DNA from: Rosa chinensis
Lineage: Eukaryota; Streptophyta; Magnoliopsida; Rosales; Rosaceae
Length of the DNA stretch: 64,000 bases
Direction of reading: 5' to 3'
NCBI RefSeq assembly: GCF_002994745.2
Contig: NC_037090.1
Location: 12,459,501-12,523,500 of the forward strand
The notes under the pieces were generated by a model. It had not been told where the DNA came from, searched no databases, and saw only the letters and a list, made by a program, of their open reading frames with translations. Position numbers and translations under genes: made by a program. This document shows, piece by piece, positions 36,545-47,830 of the stretch; position 1 is the first letter of the stretch, and each line of letters opens with the position of its first letter.

Positions 36545-37321
36545 TGTGATCTTGATCGGTCTGGGAGATATGTTATCACTGGATCAATCGGATGATCGTC
36601 TTGTCAAGATTTGGTCAATGGGAACTGCACTTATCATGGACACAAAGTGAGTTATGTAATATGGGTGACATGCTCTCTCCATCCCCATCCCCATCCCCGC
36701 CTGCCTCTCTCTCTCTCTCTCTGGCGTTGAATTATTTGTTTCCTTTATTAATTTACTTACCTTTCTGGTTATATGAATCAAAGTGTGACATTACTGACTT
36801 AGCTGTGAGTTCAAACAATACTTTGGTCACATCTGCTTCATCTGAATTGGACTTGCAGATGGATATCCCATTTCGGTTCTGCAGGGCCATACTGGAACTG
36901 TGACTGCTATTGCATTTAGTTCAACGCTTAGTGCAATTTACCAACTTTTATCATAAGCCCCATTCTAAGATTTATTGCTCTCTGATGTTGCTTCCCTCTA
37001 CTTGGTTGTTCTCTATGTGTGAAATGATTCCACTGAATAGCATGATTTGGAAACATTTTCGTGTAAAGTAAATCCCTAATACTATGCAGTTTGCAACTCT
37101 TATCAAGTTTTCATAAATAATTATTTGAAACATGTTGGTTGTGGTTGTTATTTTATCACTTGGCATTTAGCGAAATAGTACTTGAAACCCCTTTGTTGTT
37201 ACTTTGTCCTCAATCTCATTTGTAGGTCATCAGATGATGAGACTTGTCGAATTTGGGATGTTAGGTCCTCCCAATGCCCTCCACGAATATTCATGCCAAA
37301 ACCTTCGGACCCTATAACAGG
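36545..37321 (+). pseudogene. WD40 exons of a BRWD/PHIP-like gene
   Basis: Three spliced blocks match the WD40 region of plant bromodomain/WD-repeat proteins. They are FDRSGRYVITGS with SDDRLVKIWSMGTA in a shifted frame (36545-36650); DITDLAVSSNNTLVTSAS, then after a small deletion and frame change LADGYPISVLQGHTGTVTAI (36785-36950); and SSDDETCRIWDVRSSQCPPR, then IFMPKPSDPITG (37226-37321) at a GT donor. The frameshifts make it a pseudogene. It is cargo of the second CACTA element. Confidence 0.82.
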
Positions 37322-37734
37322 TTAGATGCTGCTACCTAGAGTGTTGCTGAATTGATTACGTACAGTTTGTTTTGATAATTGCAGATGGTCATTTACATGA
37401 GAAGGTAACTTTCATTTTCTTTCTCTTTTGACTGACCAACAAACTATTGTTGCTGCCTATATTATTCAACTTTAGTGTTTCTTTATTTCACTGTTAAAAA
37501 TGTCATCTGTGCAGGAGAGGTTGAAACGTTGTCTTAGGAATGCCTTGGCTAAGAACCGGATGGTTGCATTTTTGCTTGTTGATAACCCACAGAATTCCGT
37601 GACGAATAGCACCTAATAATTAGTGCATAGATATGTGCTTTTGGACATGCATCATCCATATCCTAGATTAGTATAATTGCTCTAGATAGTAGGTTTTTGC
37701 CTTAGGATTAGTATCAACCAACATTTATCAAATT

Positions 37735-38089
37735 TGAAAAAGAGTCAGAAGAAATGGTTCGATCCTCTTATTTTTATTTCTCGAACCGAGAGATCCATGA
37801 ATCGGGATCCTGATGCATATAGATACAAATGGTCCAATGGGAGCAAGAAGTTACAGGAACATTTGGAACATTTCATTTCTGAGCAGAAGAGCCATTTTCA
37901 TTTTCAAGTAGTCGATCGATTACGTATTAATCAATATTCGATTGATTGGTCTGAGGTTATCGACAAAAAAGATTTGTCTAAGTCACTTCCTTTCTTTTTG
38001 TCCAAGTTACTTCTTTTTTTGTCCAAGTTTCTTCTCTTTTTGTCTAACTCACTTCCTTTTTTCCTTATGAGTTTCGGGAATATCCCCAT
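37735..38089 (+). pseudogene. ycf2: Plastid ycf2 fragment (nuclear plastid DNA insertion)
   Basis: The frame reads [57 protein letters not shown], then the Leu/Phe-rich [20 protein letters not shown] and SFGNIP. This is the internal plastid Ycf2 sequence, nearly unchanged at DNA level from memory of the gene. Homology stops abruptly at TATCCCCAT (38089). Differences such as [11 protein letters not shown] in place of RFQVVFDRLR show post-transfer drift. At 355 bp it is a short NUPT lying inside the second CACTA. It cannot encode the full (over 2,000-aa) protein. Confidence 0.93.
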
Positions 38090-40054
38090 GCATGTACTTT
38101 GGCTGCAATGACAGATTGAATATTGGTATTTTTGTACTGGGATTCCAGATTTGATGAATATATGGTATTTTGCAATTTTCAGATTACATGTTCGTCACAC
38201 AACAAGAATACAAATATGTTTCACCTGAAATACGAGGCAACCACAAAATCAAAGCCAAATATGTCATTGGATCAACTTAACAACCACAAAAATCAGGAAA
38301 AATTTGTTGTTGGGAATCAATTCAGACAACAGAAATATGTCTTGCAAATATGCTTCACACAATAGTATTTAAAAAAGACAGTGGTTGTTTTGTTTATTAG
38401 ACAATACAATACTGTTGTGTGAATGCTTTTAAAGATACAGATCACAATGTTCCCAAAATGCAAAACTCATCAGACAACACAAGACTTTTATTTTTTTATG
38501 TCGTCTGATGCCCCCAAGAGACGACACCGTACTAGACGACATATTTTAGTTCGCTCAAACGACAGAACAGTTATGTCGTCTGAAGACCTTTTTGGCATAG
38601 TGAGTTTTTCATGTACCAGCTTGTTTGTGATTTAAAGTATATTCATACAGGTTGGTATTTCAGACAAATTATAGTAGTGTCTGCTGTTTCAGTGATTTAA
38701 TTCCTTTTACTTTGCATTTCTTGGAGCAAATGTATTCCATCGAGATTTAAATCCAAAAAATATCCTCACTAATGCTGACTGCAAATAAAGATATGAGACA
38801 TTGGGCTTGCTTGAGTATCTTTTAATGATGCCCCATCTGCTATTTTTTGGACTGTAAATTGCCACCAAACAAATATGAGAATGTCTATTGTCAGAAGTTT
38901 TTCATTTGCCTATAAACGATAATGGCTGCAGACTAAGCTTTTTTTGTATCTGTGAAGGATTATGTAATTTATGTTGCAACTCGATGGTACCGAGCCTCTA
39001 AACTTTGTGGCTCATTTTTCTCAAGAGTAAGTTTCATTTCACTATTGAGAACTCTGATATAGATATAATCTATAAATTTTTTATTTATTTTATTTATTTG
39101 AGGTTTCACATGTTACTGAGATGGCTCATGGGAACATGCATAAAAATTGATGCTTCTTTATTAATTTGTGATCTTGAAAAGCCGCATACTCTTGTCCTGC
39201 TATTTTTGTTCAATGCTATGATTTATGCTAGACCTTTTCAGAAGTTGCACAGCTTGTACACTTGTGTCTGGTGAAAGACAAGTTATAAATATCATCAAAC
39301 ATTCATGTTCAAATTAGCTTCATTCAGGATGCAGCGATGATTCCAAACATGCCTTGACTGAATTGTGTAGTAGTATGGTCGGTATAATAGTACGTGCTTC
39401 ATCTTATTAAGTGCTGCATTGATCATATAATTTGCATACTTGTGCAGTTTGCTAGTCTGCTACAATCTCTATTCAGGAAGTATGTGTATAAAGGTAGTTG
39501 ATTTCATATTGGAGCGGGTTGGACTGTTGGACCAAGTGCTGCTAAAGTACTTAGCTTTTTCATGTATTAATGATCCACTGAATTGAAGTTTCGTAGTTGG
39601 ATATAGTAACTTATTCTATTGTAACATAGAAGTACTTATTCATTAATGGGATTGCGATTACTGTTTTAATCTTTGATATGGTTTCTAATACATATTGGAG
39701 TACTTTACTGTTGCAATTGCCAAGGATTGATTTGAATCTATTATGGGTCAAGGAAATGGAAAAAAAAAAAAAAAGGTCATTGGCACAAATGTAAGTGTCC
39801 TCAAGAGTGTGTGTATTTTTACTGTAATACTTGATACAGAATCTAGATTTGTAGTGTAGAGAGACTCATGGGACCTACTCTTTTATTTGGGGACACTTAA
39901 GATATATGTGTTCCATTTAGCAATAGGAACACTAAGAATAGGCACACATATGACATGTGTCTCTATAGCTCAATGGGGACACATATTTGTCCCTCTAGGT
40001 ATCAAAAGGCACACATAAGATGTGTCCCCTTAGGCCATTTTTCTAGTAGTGAAT

Positions 40055-40570
40055 ATCGATTACGGAATTGGTGCGGACTATGAGAATTCACTACGAGAAA
40101 TCTTGTCTTCATTGTGTGTTAAGTACTTGCTATTGTTTGTGTGGTGTACACAGTACTCTTGCTTTGTCCCAAGCGCAGACGGGAACTTATTGGATGCTGA
40201 TTAAACTTAGAAGAGTGGTCATAAAATACTACTACTACTTTGATTCAAAGGTGGATGAGAGGTGGTCTAATGGTCTCTCCCCTAAGAAATCTTGCTATTG
40301 ATTTTACAAAGGCTATGCATATCGGATTACCTTGTGTTTCCCCAAGTATGTGTTCTTGGCGAGCTGCTGTGGAGATAGGTGTTGCTACCAATAGTTGCCT
40401 TCCTGGTCCTCAACTTCTATGGCTTTTGCTCATCTCTCTTCCCACTATTATATTATTTCCTTCCACATTGAAGATCAAACTTGCTTTGTGAGTGATGGTA
40501 ATTGGAAACTTGTTTCATTGGAATCATATGCTAGTGATATTTTATATTTCCTCGAGTTTTTTTTTTTTGT
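40055..40570 (+). pseudogene. F-box/DUF295-like remnant, unit A
   Basis: Between the CACTA end and about 40570 lie frame-shifted pieces of a plant F-box protein. They include DERWSNGLSP, a CSWRAAVEIGVATNSCLPGP block, and FHIEDQTCFVSDGNWKLVSL. This pattern (an LPQEILLLI-type F-box, then WRAAV, then the beta-propeller start) is that of SKIP23/DUF295 F-box proteins. The unit B counterpart (55575-55735) preserves NGLPQEILLLILQSLCISDY better. Both are broken by frameshifts. Confidence 0.55.
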
Positions 40571-41775
40571 TGGGGGGGGGGGGGGGGTGTTTATTGTCTT
40601 GGGTCTATTGAGGGGTGGCTAATCATGGCTAAGATTATCCTATTGTCAACTTCTTCTAATCTATGGTGTATTGAATCGGAGTCCCTTGGTCTGTTTGGGA
40701 TTTGATTGATTGAGCTCAGAAATGCTGGTCCAAGGGGCAGAGACCTCCGTGCCTCCTCAACACCATTAAGGTACTTCCCTCCATTTCACACCACCACTGC
40801 TTTAACCATGTTGGAAAATTTGGTTGATGGATGCTACTTGAGTCACCATATTTTGATTCTCCTACAAAATCACACGAATACAACATATATTAATAATAAA
40901 TAATTATAATAATATTATTGTCATACTAGATTAAATAACAAGGATTATAGAACTTATCTCTTGGATTTATAGGCTTTCGAAAGACACATTACTCGAAAAA
41001 AGTTTAAGGTTGAGGCTTGTAAACACTGCCCTTAAGATCGAGTAGATTTCGCCATTCGGAGACAATGTCTCGATGTAGCAGATTTATGGCGCCCTACCCT
41101 CCAGGGTACAACAATCTCGATCCTTGTAGGTGTACACTCACAATACTTGGATCGTATCGAATAACTTGAAACTAGCTTTCTTTGGTGGAATAGATAAATT
41201 AAAGGAAACACATGAATACTTTGTAAGGAAACAAAGGAGATTGAATTTCTTTTGTATGTTTTTATCTGGAAAGCTAGGGATTATATATATGACATGAATG
41301 ATCAATGCGATGATAATTTAACAATAGCAATTAAGCTATGTAACTTATGTAACCGAAAAGAATATTATGACATTGATTAGGAAGAATCAAAACGTCAAAT
41401 ATGAATGACATTTAAACTCTGTAACTTATGTAACACAAAAGCAATATATATATTGACATTGGTGAGTAAACCAAAACGGAAGAAAGCAAATAAAGAACCA
41501 CCATAATTGTAGACTTGAACAAATGAATGATATATGAGTAAACTGATGAAATCTTTGTGTCAATCACAATCAAAGAGAGTTAATGACTATTGCCATATGC
41601 AATTAAAGGTCCAATAGAGGTTTCAAATATAGCTGGTATTTTGAAATATTCTAACTAAATTCCAACAAACCATTTCCTGTACTTATTAGGGTTCTTAGCC
41701 AAACCTCCACTATTCAACGATCCAATTATTCACTGTTTCTTCTTACAACTGTTCACTTGTGAAATGTGATCCTAA
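40571..41775. other. Sequence missing from unit B
   Basis: Unit B jumps from GTTGCCTTCCT to the equivalent of 41779, where unit A reads CCTCGTATTG, so about 1.37 kb starting near 40405 is absent there. F-box-like coding similarity runs into this stretch in unit A, so it is more likely a deletion in B than an insertion in A. The missing segment begins and ends at CCT, a microhomology. It contains a 17-nt G run near 40575 and otherwise no recognisable gene. Confidence 0.5.
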
Positions 41776-41799
41776 ATCCTCGTATTGTATATCTGCATC

Positions 41800-43791
41800 A
41801 CTTGAAGGTTCAAACTGCGGACATACATCTCCCCCACCCTTCACACTTCTAAGCGTTGGCCAGGTTTCTCTCTCTGCCCCTGGCTTCTGTAATTGTTATA
41901 TTTCTTAGGCTTCTGTAATATGTGAAATTGGAATCCCTCTTATTTTGATCTTGTATAGTTTGGTAATGATTATCTATTCTGGGAAATGGGGAATTGAATT
42001 GTATCACTGCTGGTATGTTATTGTAGCATTAAGTTCATGATTCTGTTATTCTGTTTCGAGTCTGCAAAAAGATGAAACTTGGAGAGTAAATGTTCGGATA
42101 CAAGTGTGTGATCTTGAGAATGGTTATCTGTGCCGAACCATGGAAGCACTTAATGTTCCCATGGCTGACACACCAGTAAGAAATTGCTCTATTCCTTGCT
42201 GATCGCCAGCCCTCATGTCAATGTTTTAGTATTAGATTTGTATCAATATATTCATTAACAACAGTCAATTAGTTAAGCAGCTGCTGAGTGTTACGGAACT
42301 TGAGTAAACAACATCTGTTGAGATAGTGATCTGAAGGGTTTATATAAGGAGATTTGTAGCCCATTGGTGTTTCCATTTCCATAGCGTTGTGATTGTCTGT
42401 ACTCTCTATCTTGCAATAGAATTATATTAGATGGCCAGCTTCATACAGTTAAATCAAAGCATGCATTCTTTGTGTTGGGTGCTGCAACCGATTTAGTTTG
42501 CCTGTTTTTCAATTTTTCAGTCTTTCACTCACTGTCCCTTTGCCTCTTCGTATCCATTTAATTACTGAAAACTGCGTGTCTCATAGCATAGATAGGTTCT
42601 TTATATTTCCTTTCGGTTTGGAACTAAGTTAGACAGCATGCTTAAATATGCATGCAACTCACTCTTGCGTATTAATTCGAGGTACCACTTTTGTCTGGAC
42701 ATTGCCATCTAGCTGTTTGTTTCTCCATCCCCAACCTCTTTGACATAAAGTGAATTGAACTTTGATCTGTTTTATCTTTTGTTTCTCGATTTTCTGCATT
42801 ATAATCAAATGTTATCTCGATTCAAATGAAACTGTTGTATCTTCATCATAGGAAGCCTTCATTGAGCATTTAATTTCTTTTCATTGTGGTAGGTCGTCAC
42901 CTTTTGGGAAGGGGAGATTGTTGACACCAAGAATTATACTTTCTTCACTGAGAAGTGGGAAGCAACGTATGGCTTTTTGTTCTTTTATCTACAATTGAGA
43001 ATAGACCCATATTTAGCTAGTTGTGATGGTGAATAACAATCAAATGCTTGTGTAACTTGTGACAGACACGATGGTGATATAAGGCACTGGACCAAATTTC
43101 CTTCTTTTTCTGCTCTTTTGGTAAGCTGAGGAGTCTTAATGTCGTCTTTCATATATGAAGTTCTGTTGTCTCCTAGCTAATTCCACATTTTACGGAGCCA
43201 AGTGGAAGTTGATGGTGGCAAATCATTAGATCTCAGCAACTATCCATACATATTCATGGTAAGTTTGTAACTGGTCTAAATGCTTTATTACACCTGTCAA
43301 TCAGCAAAAATTAAACATCAAATGAAATTGAGTTCTTTGATTTGATGGTGCAGAGACGGAAGAAGCAATACTTCGTGAATGTTGGCACAGACTCCGGTTT
43401 GACTATAGCTGGCTTTTACTATGTGTGTTTCTCATGCAGTGATGGCTCTATCAACGGCTTCTATTATGATCCTAATAGCAGGTAGCTTTCCTTCATTTTG
43501 TTGTTGGTCTATGAATTTGACGTATTGTAACTCTTTGCTTTGTTCAAAATATAGAACGCTATTGATTTCTTCTGTTTATGATGGGGATGTGCTTATGCTT
43601 AGGAAGTAAACTATCACTTTTAATACCATTCACTGTTTTCTGGTTTTACTTTTTCACCTCATTAGTACATTGCAACTTATTGACTGAAATGCTATTTGAA
43701 CGAACTTTCTGCCCGTTCCAGAATCTTGAGCTGAAAATCCACAACTGAGGGAAGATTAGGATTCAGTTTTTCATCCTACGAACTGCAATAG
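41800..43791 (+). pseudogene. GID4/VID24-like gene, unit A copy, disrupted
   Basis: Exons: about 41830-41866 (PPPFTLLSVGQ); 42062-42175 (LQKDETWRVNVRI, CDLENGYLCRTMEALNVPMA); 42893-42966 (VTFWEGEIVDTKNYTFFTEK); 43066-43120 (DIRHWTKFPSFSALL); 43196-43258 (QVEVDGGKSLDLSNYPYIFM); 43354-43481 (KQYFVNVGTDSGLTIAGFYY, VCFSCSDGSINGFYYDPN); 43711-43791. This is the beta-barrel domain of GID4, the substrate receptor of the GID/CTLH ubiquitin ligase. Lesions: a frameshift before PPPF, a stop upstream of LQKDE, the exon-5 acceptor reads ACGG instead of ACAG, the last-exon acceptor is lost (TTCTG), and a frameshift gives LELKIHN-stop. The exon-6 frame is intact, unlike unit B. Confidence 0.82.
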
Positions 43792-44008
43792 TATTTGTCA
43801 TACATATACTCTGTGTTGTACAAGCATGGTAGACGTTAACAATCTGTAGATTCTTTTGTGTTAGTAATGGTACTTCACGGGCTATGTGGTGATTGCCATA
43901 TACTAGTGACTTCGAGTTGATATGAAATCATGCATTTGATCGTGAATTTTTGATTAAGTGAGAAATACAGGAAAGTTTAGTTCTTTCCCTATGATTCTTG
44001 GCATTATA

Positions 44009-44631
44009 TGTTAGAAAATATGGACTTAACATTATCTGTTTTACATTAAGAATAAAACCAATTGATTTATCTTTATATAAATAACAAGAAGTATATAATC
44101 ATAACTCTAATTCTAGTCATCTATTGAGAAGTATGTCTCTTAATAGAAGTAGGAAGCTCATTAGTAATTAACCTGAATTACATCGAGTATTTGTGATAAA
44201 CAATAAGTCTCCTATCAAGATAAACATGAAGCAAGTATTGGACTCCTTATGGGATGAGTCCAGGTCGGGTTTATTGGCCAATATAAATAGGGAGTAAAGT
44301 CCCTGTATTCATCACCAGTTTTTAGCATATTGTTCAGCCCCATTCTGAAGCTTTTGGTGTTGACATACAGAAGGCTTTCTGCTCAAGTTCTGCAGCTATT
44401 CAATCCTTGGTCCAAGCTGCTCAAGATGTCGAACCTAGGCCAAGCTGCATCTACATGGATCCAGAGTGTTATTGATCCAGGTGGAGTCCTAGTTCCACTA
44501 GGAAAACTATTATGCAGTTTCTGTGTGGATGTTGTGCAGTTGGTTTTAATTTTTCTTGTATATGTGTTATATCTTATATGTGTTGATCTTGGTTATTGAT
44601 GTATGTTGTTGTTGCATCATGTGGTTTAACA
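44009..44631. mobile_element. Solo LTR (623 bp)
   Basis: Begins TGTTAGAAAATATGGACTTA and ends GGTTTAACA. Flanking TTATA (44004-44008) and TTATC (44632-44636) are a near-perfect 5-bp target duplication. Unit B lacks it (ATGATTCTTGGCATCATCTT continues directly). A TATA-like ATATAAATAGGG at 44280 would be the LTR promoter. No internal retroelement sequence is present, so it is the product of LTR-LTR recombination. Copia-type is likely from the TGTTAGAAAATATGG start. Confidence 0.85.
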
Positions 44632-44796
44632 TTATCTTTAGTATGTTTAGCATTTAATCTTCTCCAGTGCGGCGGTGCCTACGAGGGACGACCTAGTAAG
44701 CAGTAATTGGGGATGTCAAGCCCAGAATATTACAAGTAAAGAGAATTGGGCTTAGCCCGTGTTGCCACTATGCGTGTAAAACTACTATAGTAAGGT

Positions 44797-45012
44797 GATT
44801 CTAGGTGAGGAGAAATACCCTTAAGTAGCGATTCTGTGTGAGAAGTAATTCTCTAAATGAAAATCTGTGTGAGGAGAGATCTCCTCAAAGCGAATATGGG
44901 TGAGGATGAATCTCCTTAAAGCGAATTTGGATGAGGAATATTCCCTTCGAGGAAAATCCGAGTGAGGAGTGAAATTCCTAAAGACGAATCTGGATAAGGA
45001 AAATTCATGATG
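44797..45012. repeat. Degenerate ~33-bp tandem repeat
   Basis: About six units vary around GTGAGGAGNAATNCCTTAAA followed by GCGAATCTGG. It starts exactly where homology between units A and B ends (44796 and 58024). On the minus strand it gives a repetitive frame (RFILTHIRFEEI and similar) that I do not consider a gene. Confidence 0.8.
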
Positions 45013-45210
45013 AAGCAATTTCAAAAAGTAACTCATTCACTTCATCTTTTTCAATTATATGGGATTTGCCTCAATTATATTAAAGTTTCAGACAAAGAGA
45101 ATAGACTATTAAGTTATTATCCCCTTTATAGGGGAAACAGTCGGCAGCTCTAAAAAGATCTATAACTGTCATGTTTATCACTACAATTCGTATTATATGG
45201 GTCATAATAT

Positions 45211-45637
45211 TAGGGGTCGTCAATGGATAGGGTAGGGCCGGCCCTACCCTAAATTAATGGGCTCGGGTCGAGCCAGGCAGGGCCAATTTTTATTTATTTA
45301 TTTTTTTTTCCGGGAGGGCCAGGGCCAGATTTCTCTGAAAAATTAAGGCCCAGGGCCTAACAGGTTTTTTTGGGTGGGCAGGGCTGAGCCCATTATATTT
45401 ATATGTCATATTATTTTGTTAAAAAAAATACAAAAAGTTATGAAAAAATTATGATACGTTAATGATTGACCAAAATAAAATACAAAATAAAAAATTGAAC
45501 CCTCCTCCCTACCCTTGCCTCATGCCCAATGGACAGGGCCAAGATGGACTTTGCTGTGGGTCGGGCTGAACTTTTGCCCACTGGTCCGGGCGGGTGCCTA
45601 TGGGCTTTTAGGCTTGTGGGCCAAATGATTACCCCTA
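45211..45637. mobile_element. hAT-like MITE with TAGGGGT ends
   Basis: Left end TAGGGGTCGTCAATGG, right end the reverse complement of TAGGGGTAATCATTTGG. Both subterminal regions are rich in GGGC, GGGCC and GGCCC words (GGGTAGGGCCGGCCCTACCC near 45230). This resembles widespread plant hAT non-autonomous elements. The target duplication is not clean (flanks CATAATAT and GGTCATAT). Confidence 0.65.
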
Positions 45638-46284
45638 GGTCATATGTCTTAGTCTGATTATTACATTTTTATAGACCAGCGAGCAGCTTTTCAACCACCA
45701 AGAGTCTCTTTTTGGATTTATATGTAATTCCAATAAATTAACTTTTTGAAATACGATATATTTTCTCTTATATCCCTAATATTTCCCCTTTTCAAAATTC
45801 CGATAGATATGTAGATACAAAGATTTAAATCATTGACATATAATTAACATGCAACAACAAGTGAAAGTTTTGCATTTTCGAGTTTGGAATTGACATTGAC
45901 AACAATGAAATATTAAAAGGGGGTTATAATTTACATTTTACAAATTGCATCGTTTGGATGGAAATTCAGTTAAAATGGCAATTTTTGTTAGCAGACAATC
46001 ATCCAATCACCAAGGCCTCATGATCAATCATTCATGAGTTAAAACGATCACATACGTCGTGGACCCAACTCAACTAGAAGAGTGGGGCTCTCCTCCCACG
46101 TTCAGCCATCTCATTCTCAACTTTAATGCAAACAACGTTGATCTTACCTGTATAGAATGCTTAATAACCCTACATTGAAGGCGATGGATGATGAAGATGA
46201 TGATGATGATGATGGCAGCCATTAATTCGTATAAGTAGCTCACAGAGCCATCCTCGTATAAGTCACGTAAGAGCAAGTATTGGA

Positions 46285-46780
46285 AGCCTCCTATGCACAA
46301 CAAGCTAAAATTAAATGTTGATGGCGCTTTCTTGCCATCCTCAACATCAAGGGGTGTTGGAGTCTAGGTGTTCTAAGAAATGTCGTTGGTGAGTTTATAG
46401 TTGGCTTCTCATATCATTGCAATCATGTTGCCTTTGCACGATATGTTGAACTGTTGGCGCAATCAAATGGGAGTGGAGCTACTTCAGTAGATGCAAGTTA
46501 CCAATGTTGATTTGGCAAGTGATTGTTTGCTAGCAGTACAAGCTATTTCAGCCACTGAATTGGACATTTCTAAACACAAAAACTTGATCTGTGATTTTTA
46601 AGCTTGTTTGAAAACCATTCCAGGACTAACAGTTGCTCATATACTTGAGCTACAAACTGTGTTGCCCACATATTAGTTAGTTTAGCTTATGAGTCCAGTA
46701 TGAGCGATATTTGGCATAACAATGCTCTGATTGTAATCATCTTGATTTATCAATACAATTCATTTTTTACTAAAGAAAAA
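46285..46780 (+). mobile_element. LINE 3-prime end: RNase H-like remnant and A-rich tail
   Basis: The plus strand reads KLKLNVDGAFLPSSTSRGVG, then, after a stop and frame changes, VLRNVVGEFIVGFSYHCNHV, VELLA, QVTNVDLASDCLLAVQAISA and LTVAHI, ending at DIWHNNALIV followed by an A-rich stretch. This is the plant RNase H-like (RVT_3) domain found at the C-terminus of LINE polyproteins and in stand-alone genes. Several stops and shifts are present. A 5-prime-truncated LINE is the simplest reading. Confidence 0.65.
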
Positions 46781-46987
46781 AAATTAAAATTTGAAAATAA
46801 CACTTGAGGATTATTTTCTACCAATTATATTGGTGTTAAATGAGGATTTCCTACTTAGGAACAGCAATCAAACCAATGAAACGATCCAAATGCTTCAAAC
46901 TTTATTTTTCTGTAATTATGTGTCCCTTTATCTGCTCTCACGTCTTTAATAGAATTTACGATTACTATGAACCTTCGATTATAACTT

Positions 46988-47830
46988 GAGTTTTTCTATT
47001 GGAACCTTCAAATTTACTCACTTGACCTCTATGCTTTTTACACCTCTGATCAAATTTTCAAATACTAAATTTACTCACTAAACCTCACTAAAGTTCCTCA
47101 AATAACCTCACTCATGTAATTTGCAAACAAATTATTATCTTTAAAATAAAAAATTTAGTCATTTCAATGATTTAATCACTTTATAAATCTTAACTAATAT
47201 ACATTTCTTAATCAAACTTGAGTTTCAAAAATTAATGTCTAATCAATAAGAAAATGCCATGGACTATTATGTTTTTTTTTTAAATTTTTTTCTCTATTTT
47301 AGCTGTGCAAAAAAAAAAATGAAGAAATCATTTGTTTTTATTCTCAAAAAAAAAATCATTCATTTTTTAATGTTTTTTTTTTTGGTATTTTTTGTACCAC
47401 ATGATTAATTATTTAAATATTTTTATTTTTATTATTATTATTATTATTTGCAAATATAATGGATTGACTTAGATTTAAGTCATAAATCATAAGAGGGTTT
47501 ATTTTGTTTTCCCTCATCAATATGCGTTCAACATATATATCATACATTTTTATGTCACATGATCTTAATCATATTTTTAATTCTTATTAAATATATGAAT
47601 GCTTTAATGAGTATGTAGTGAAATTGAAAAATGAAAATAGAAAAGGAAAATAATAACGAATACGATCTAATATTATTGAATTGGAAAGTCTACATAAAAT
47701 AAATATAATATTTTTTTGGTATAATTATTGTCCTTAATAGTCATTTTATAGTACGTTATATATGTTATTTAATAATTCATAATAGAGTGAGGTCAAGTGA
47801 GCAAATTTGGAGGTCCCAATAGAAACAGTC
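46988..47830. mobile_element. Mutator-like MITE, copy 2 (843 bp)
   Basis: Same family as 28434-29269, in opposite orientation. Ends are GAGTTTTTCTATTGG and GACTGTTTCTATTGG (inverted). The 9-bp target duplication is TTATAACTT (46979-46987) and TGATAACTT (47831-47839). The interior is AT-rich and non-coding. Confidence 0.92.

Larger units (their letters stand above)
32146..38602. mobile_element. Second CACTA transposon (6.5 kb) nested in the MAPK fragment
   Basis: Ends are CACTATGCCAAAA (32146) and TTTTTGGCATAGTG (ending 38602), with a 3-bp target duplication AGT at 32143-32145 and 38603-38605. Subterminal regions are full of AGACGACA and TGTCGTCTGA words, in both orientations at both ends. 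These end sequences differ from the host CACTA, so it is another family. The host MAPK frame continues on both sides of it. The cargo comprises a Mutator-like element, BRWD-like exons and plastid DNA; no transposase was recognised. Confidence 0.93.
31783..39030 (+). pseudogene. Captured MAP kinase (TDY class) fragment, split by CACTA 2
   Basis: The first exon (31783-32145) reads EFFTEYGKASRYKVQNVIGK, then GSYGVV, VAIKKINGVFKHVSDASRIL and IYVVFELMES. It resumes at 38606 (FFMYQLV), then HRDLNPKNILTNADCK near 38730, GLA-stop-VSFNDAPSAIFWT, an intron at 38856, and DYVIYVATRWYRASKLCGSF (about 38958-39028). The TDY activation motif is split by that intron (T|DY). In-frame stops and the 6.5-kb insertion rule out activity. 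Introns are retained, so genomic DNA was captured. Family: plant group D MAPKs (MPK9/MPK16/MPK20 type). Confidence 0.88.
28420..40051. mobile_element. 11.6-kb CACTA (EnSpm) transposon in unit A
   Basis: Ends are CACTACTAGAAAAA (28420) and its reverse complement TTTTTCTAGTAGTG (ending 40051). A 3-bp target duplication AAT flanks them (28417-28419, 40052-40054). Unit B provides the empty site: GATGTGGCGGTTAGTATCGA at 55352-55371. Both subterminal regions carry repeated GGGGACACAT and TGTGTGCC motifs, typical transposase-binding arrays of this superfamily. No TnpA or TnpD-like coding region was recognised, so it is non-autonomous. It carries a MAP kinase fragment and several later insertions. 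A MITE sits 14 bp inside its left tip and probably immobilises it. Confidence 0.95.

Noticed and set aside
45211..45637. GGGCC-rich segment as a CpG-island-like promoter
   Set aside because: The terminal inverted repeats and mirrored GGGCC words explain it as a hAT-like MITE.
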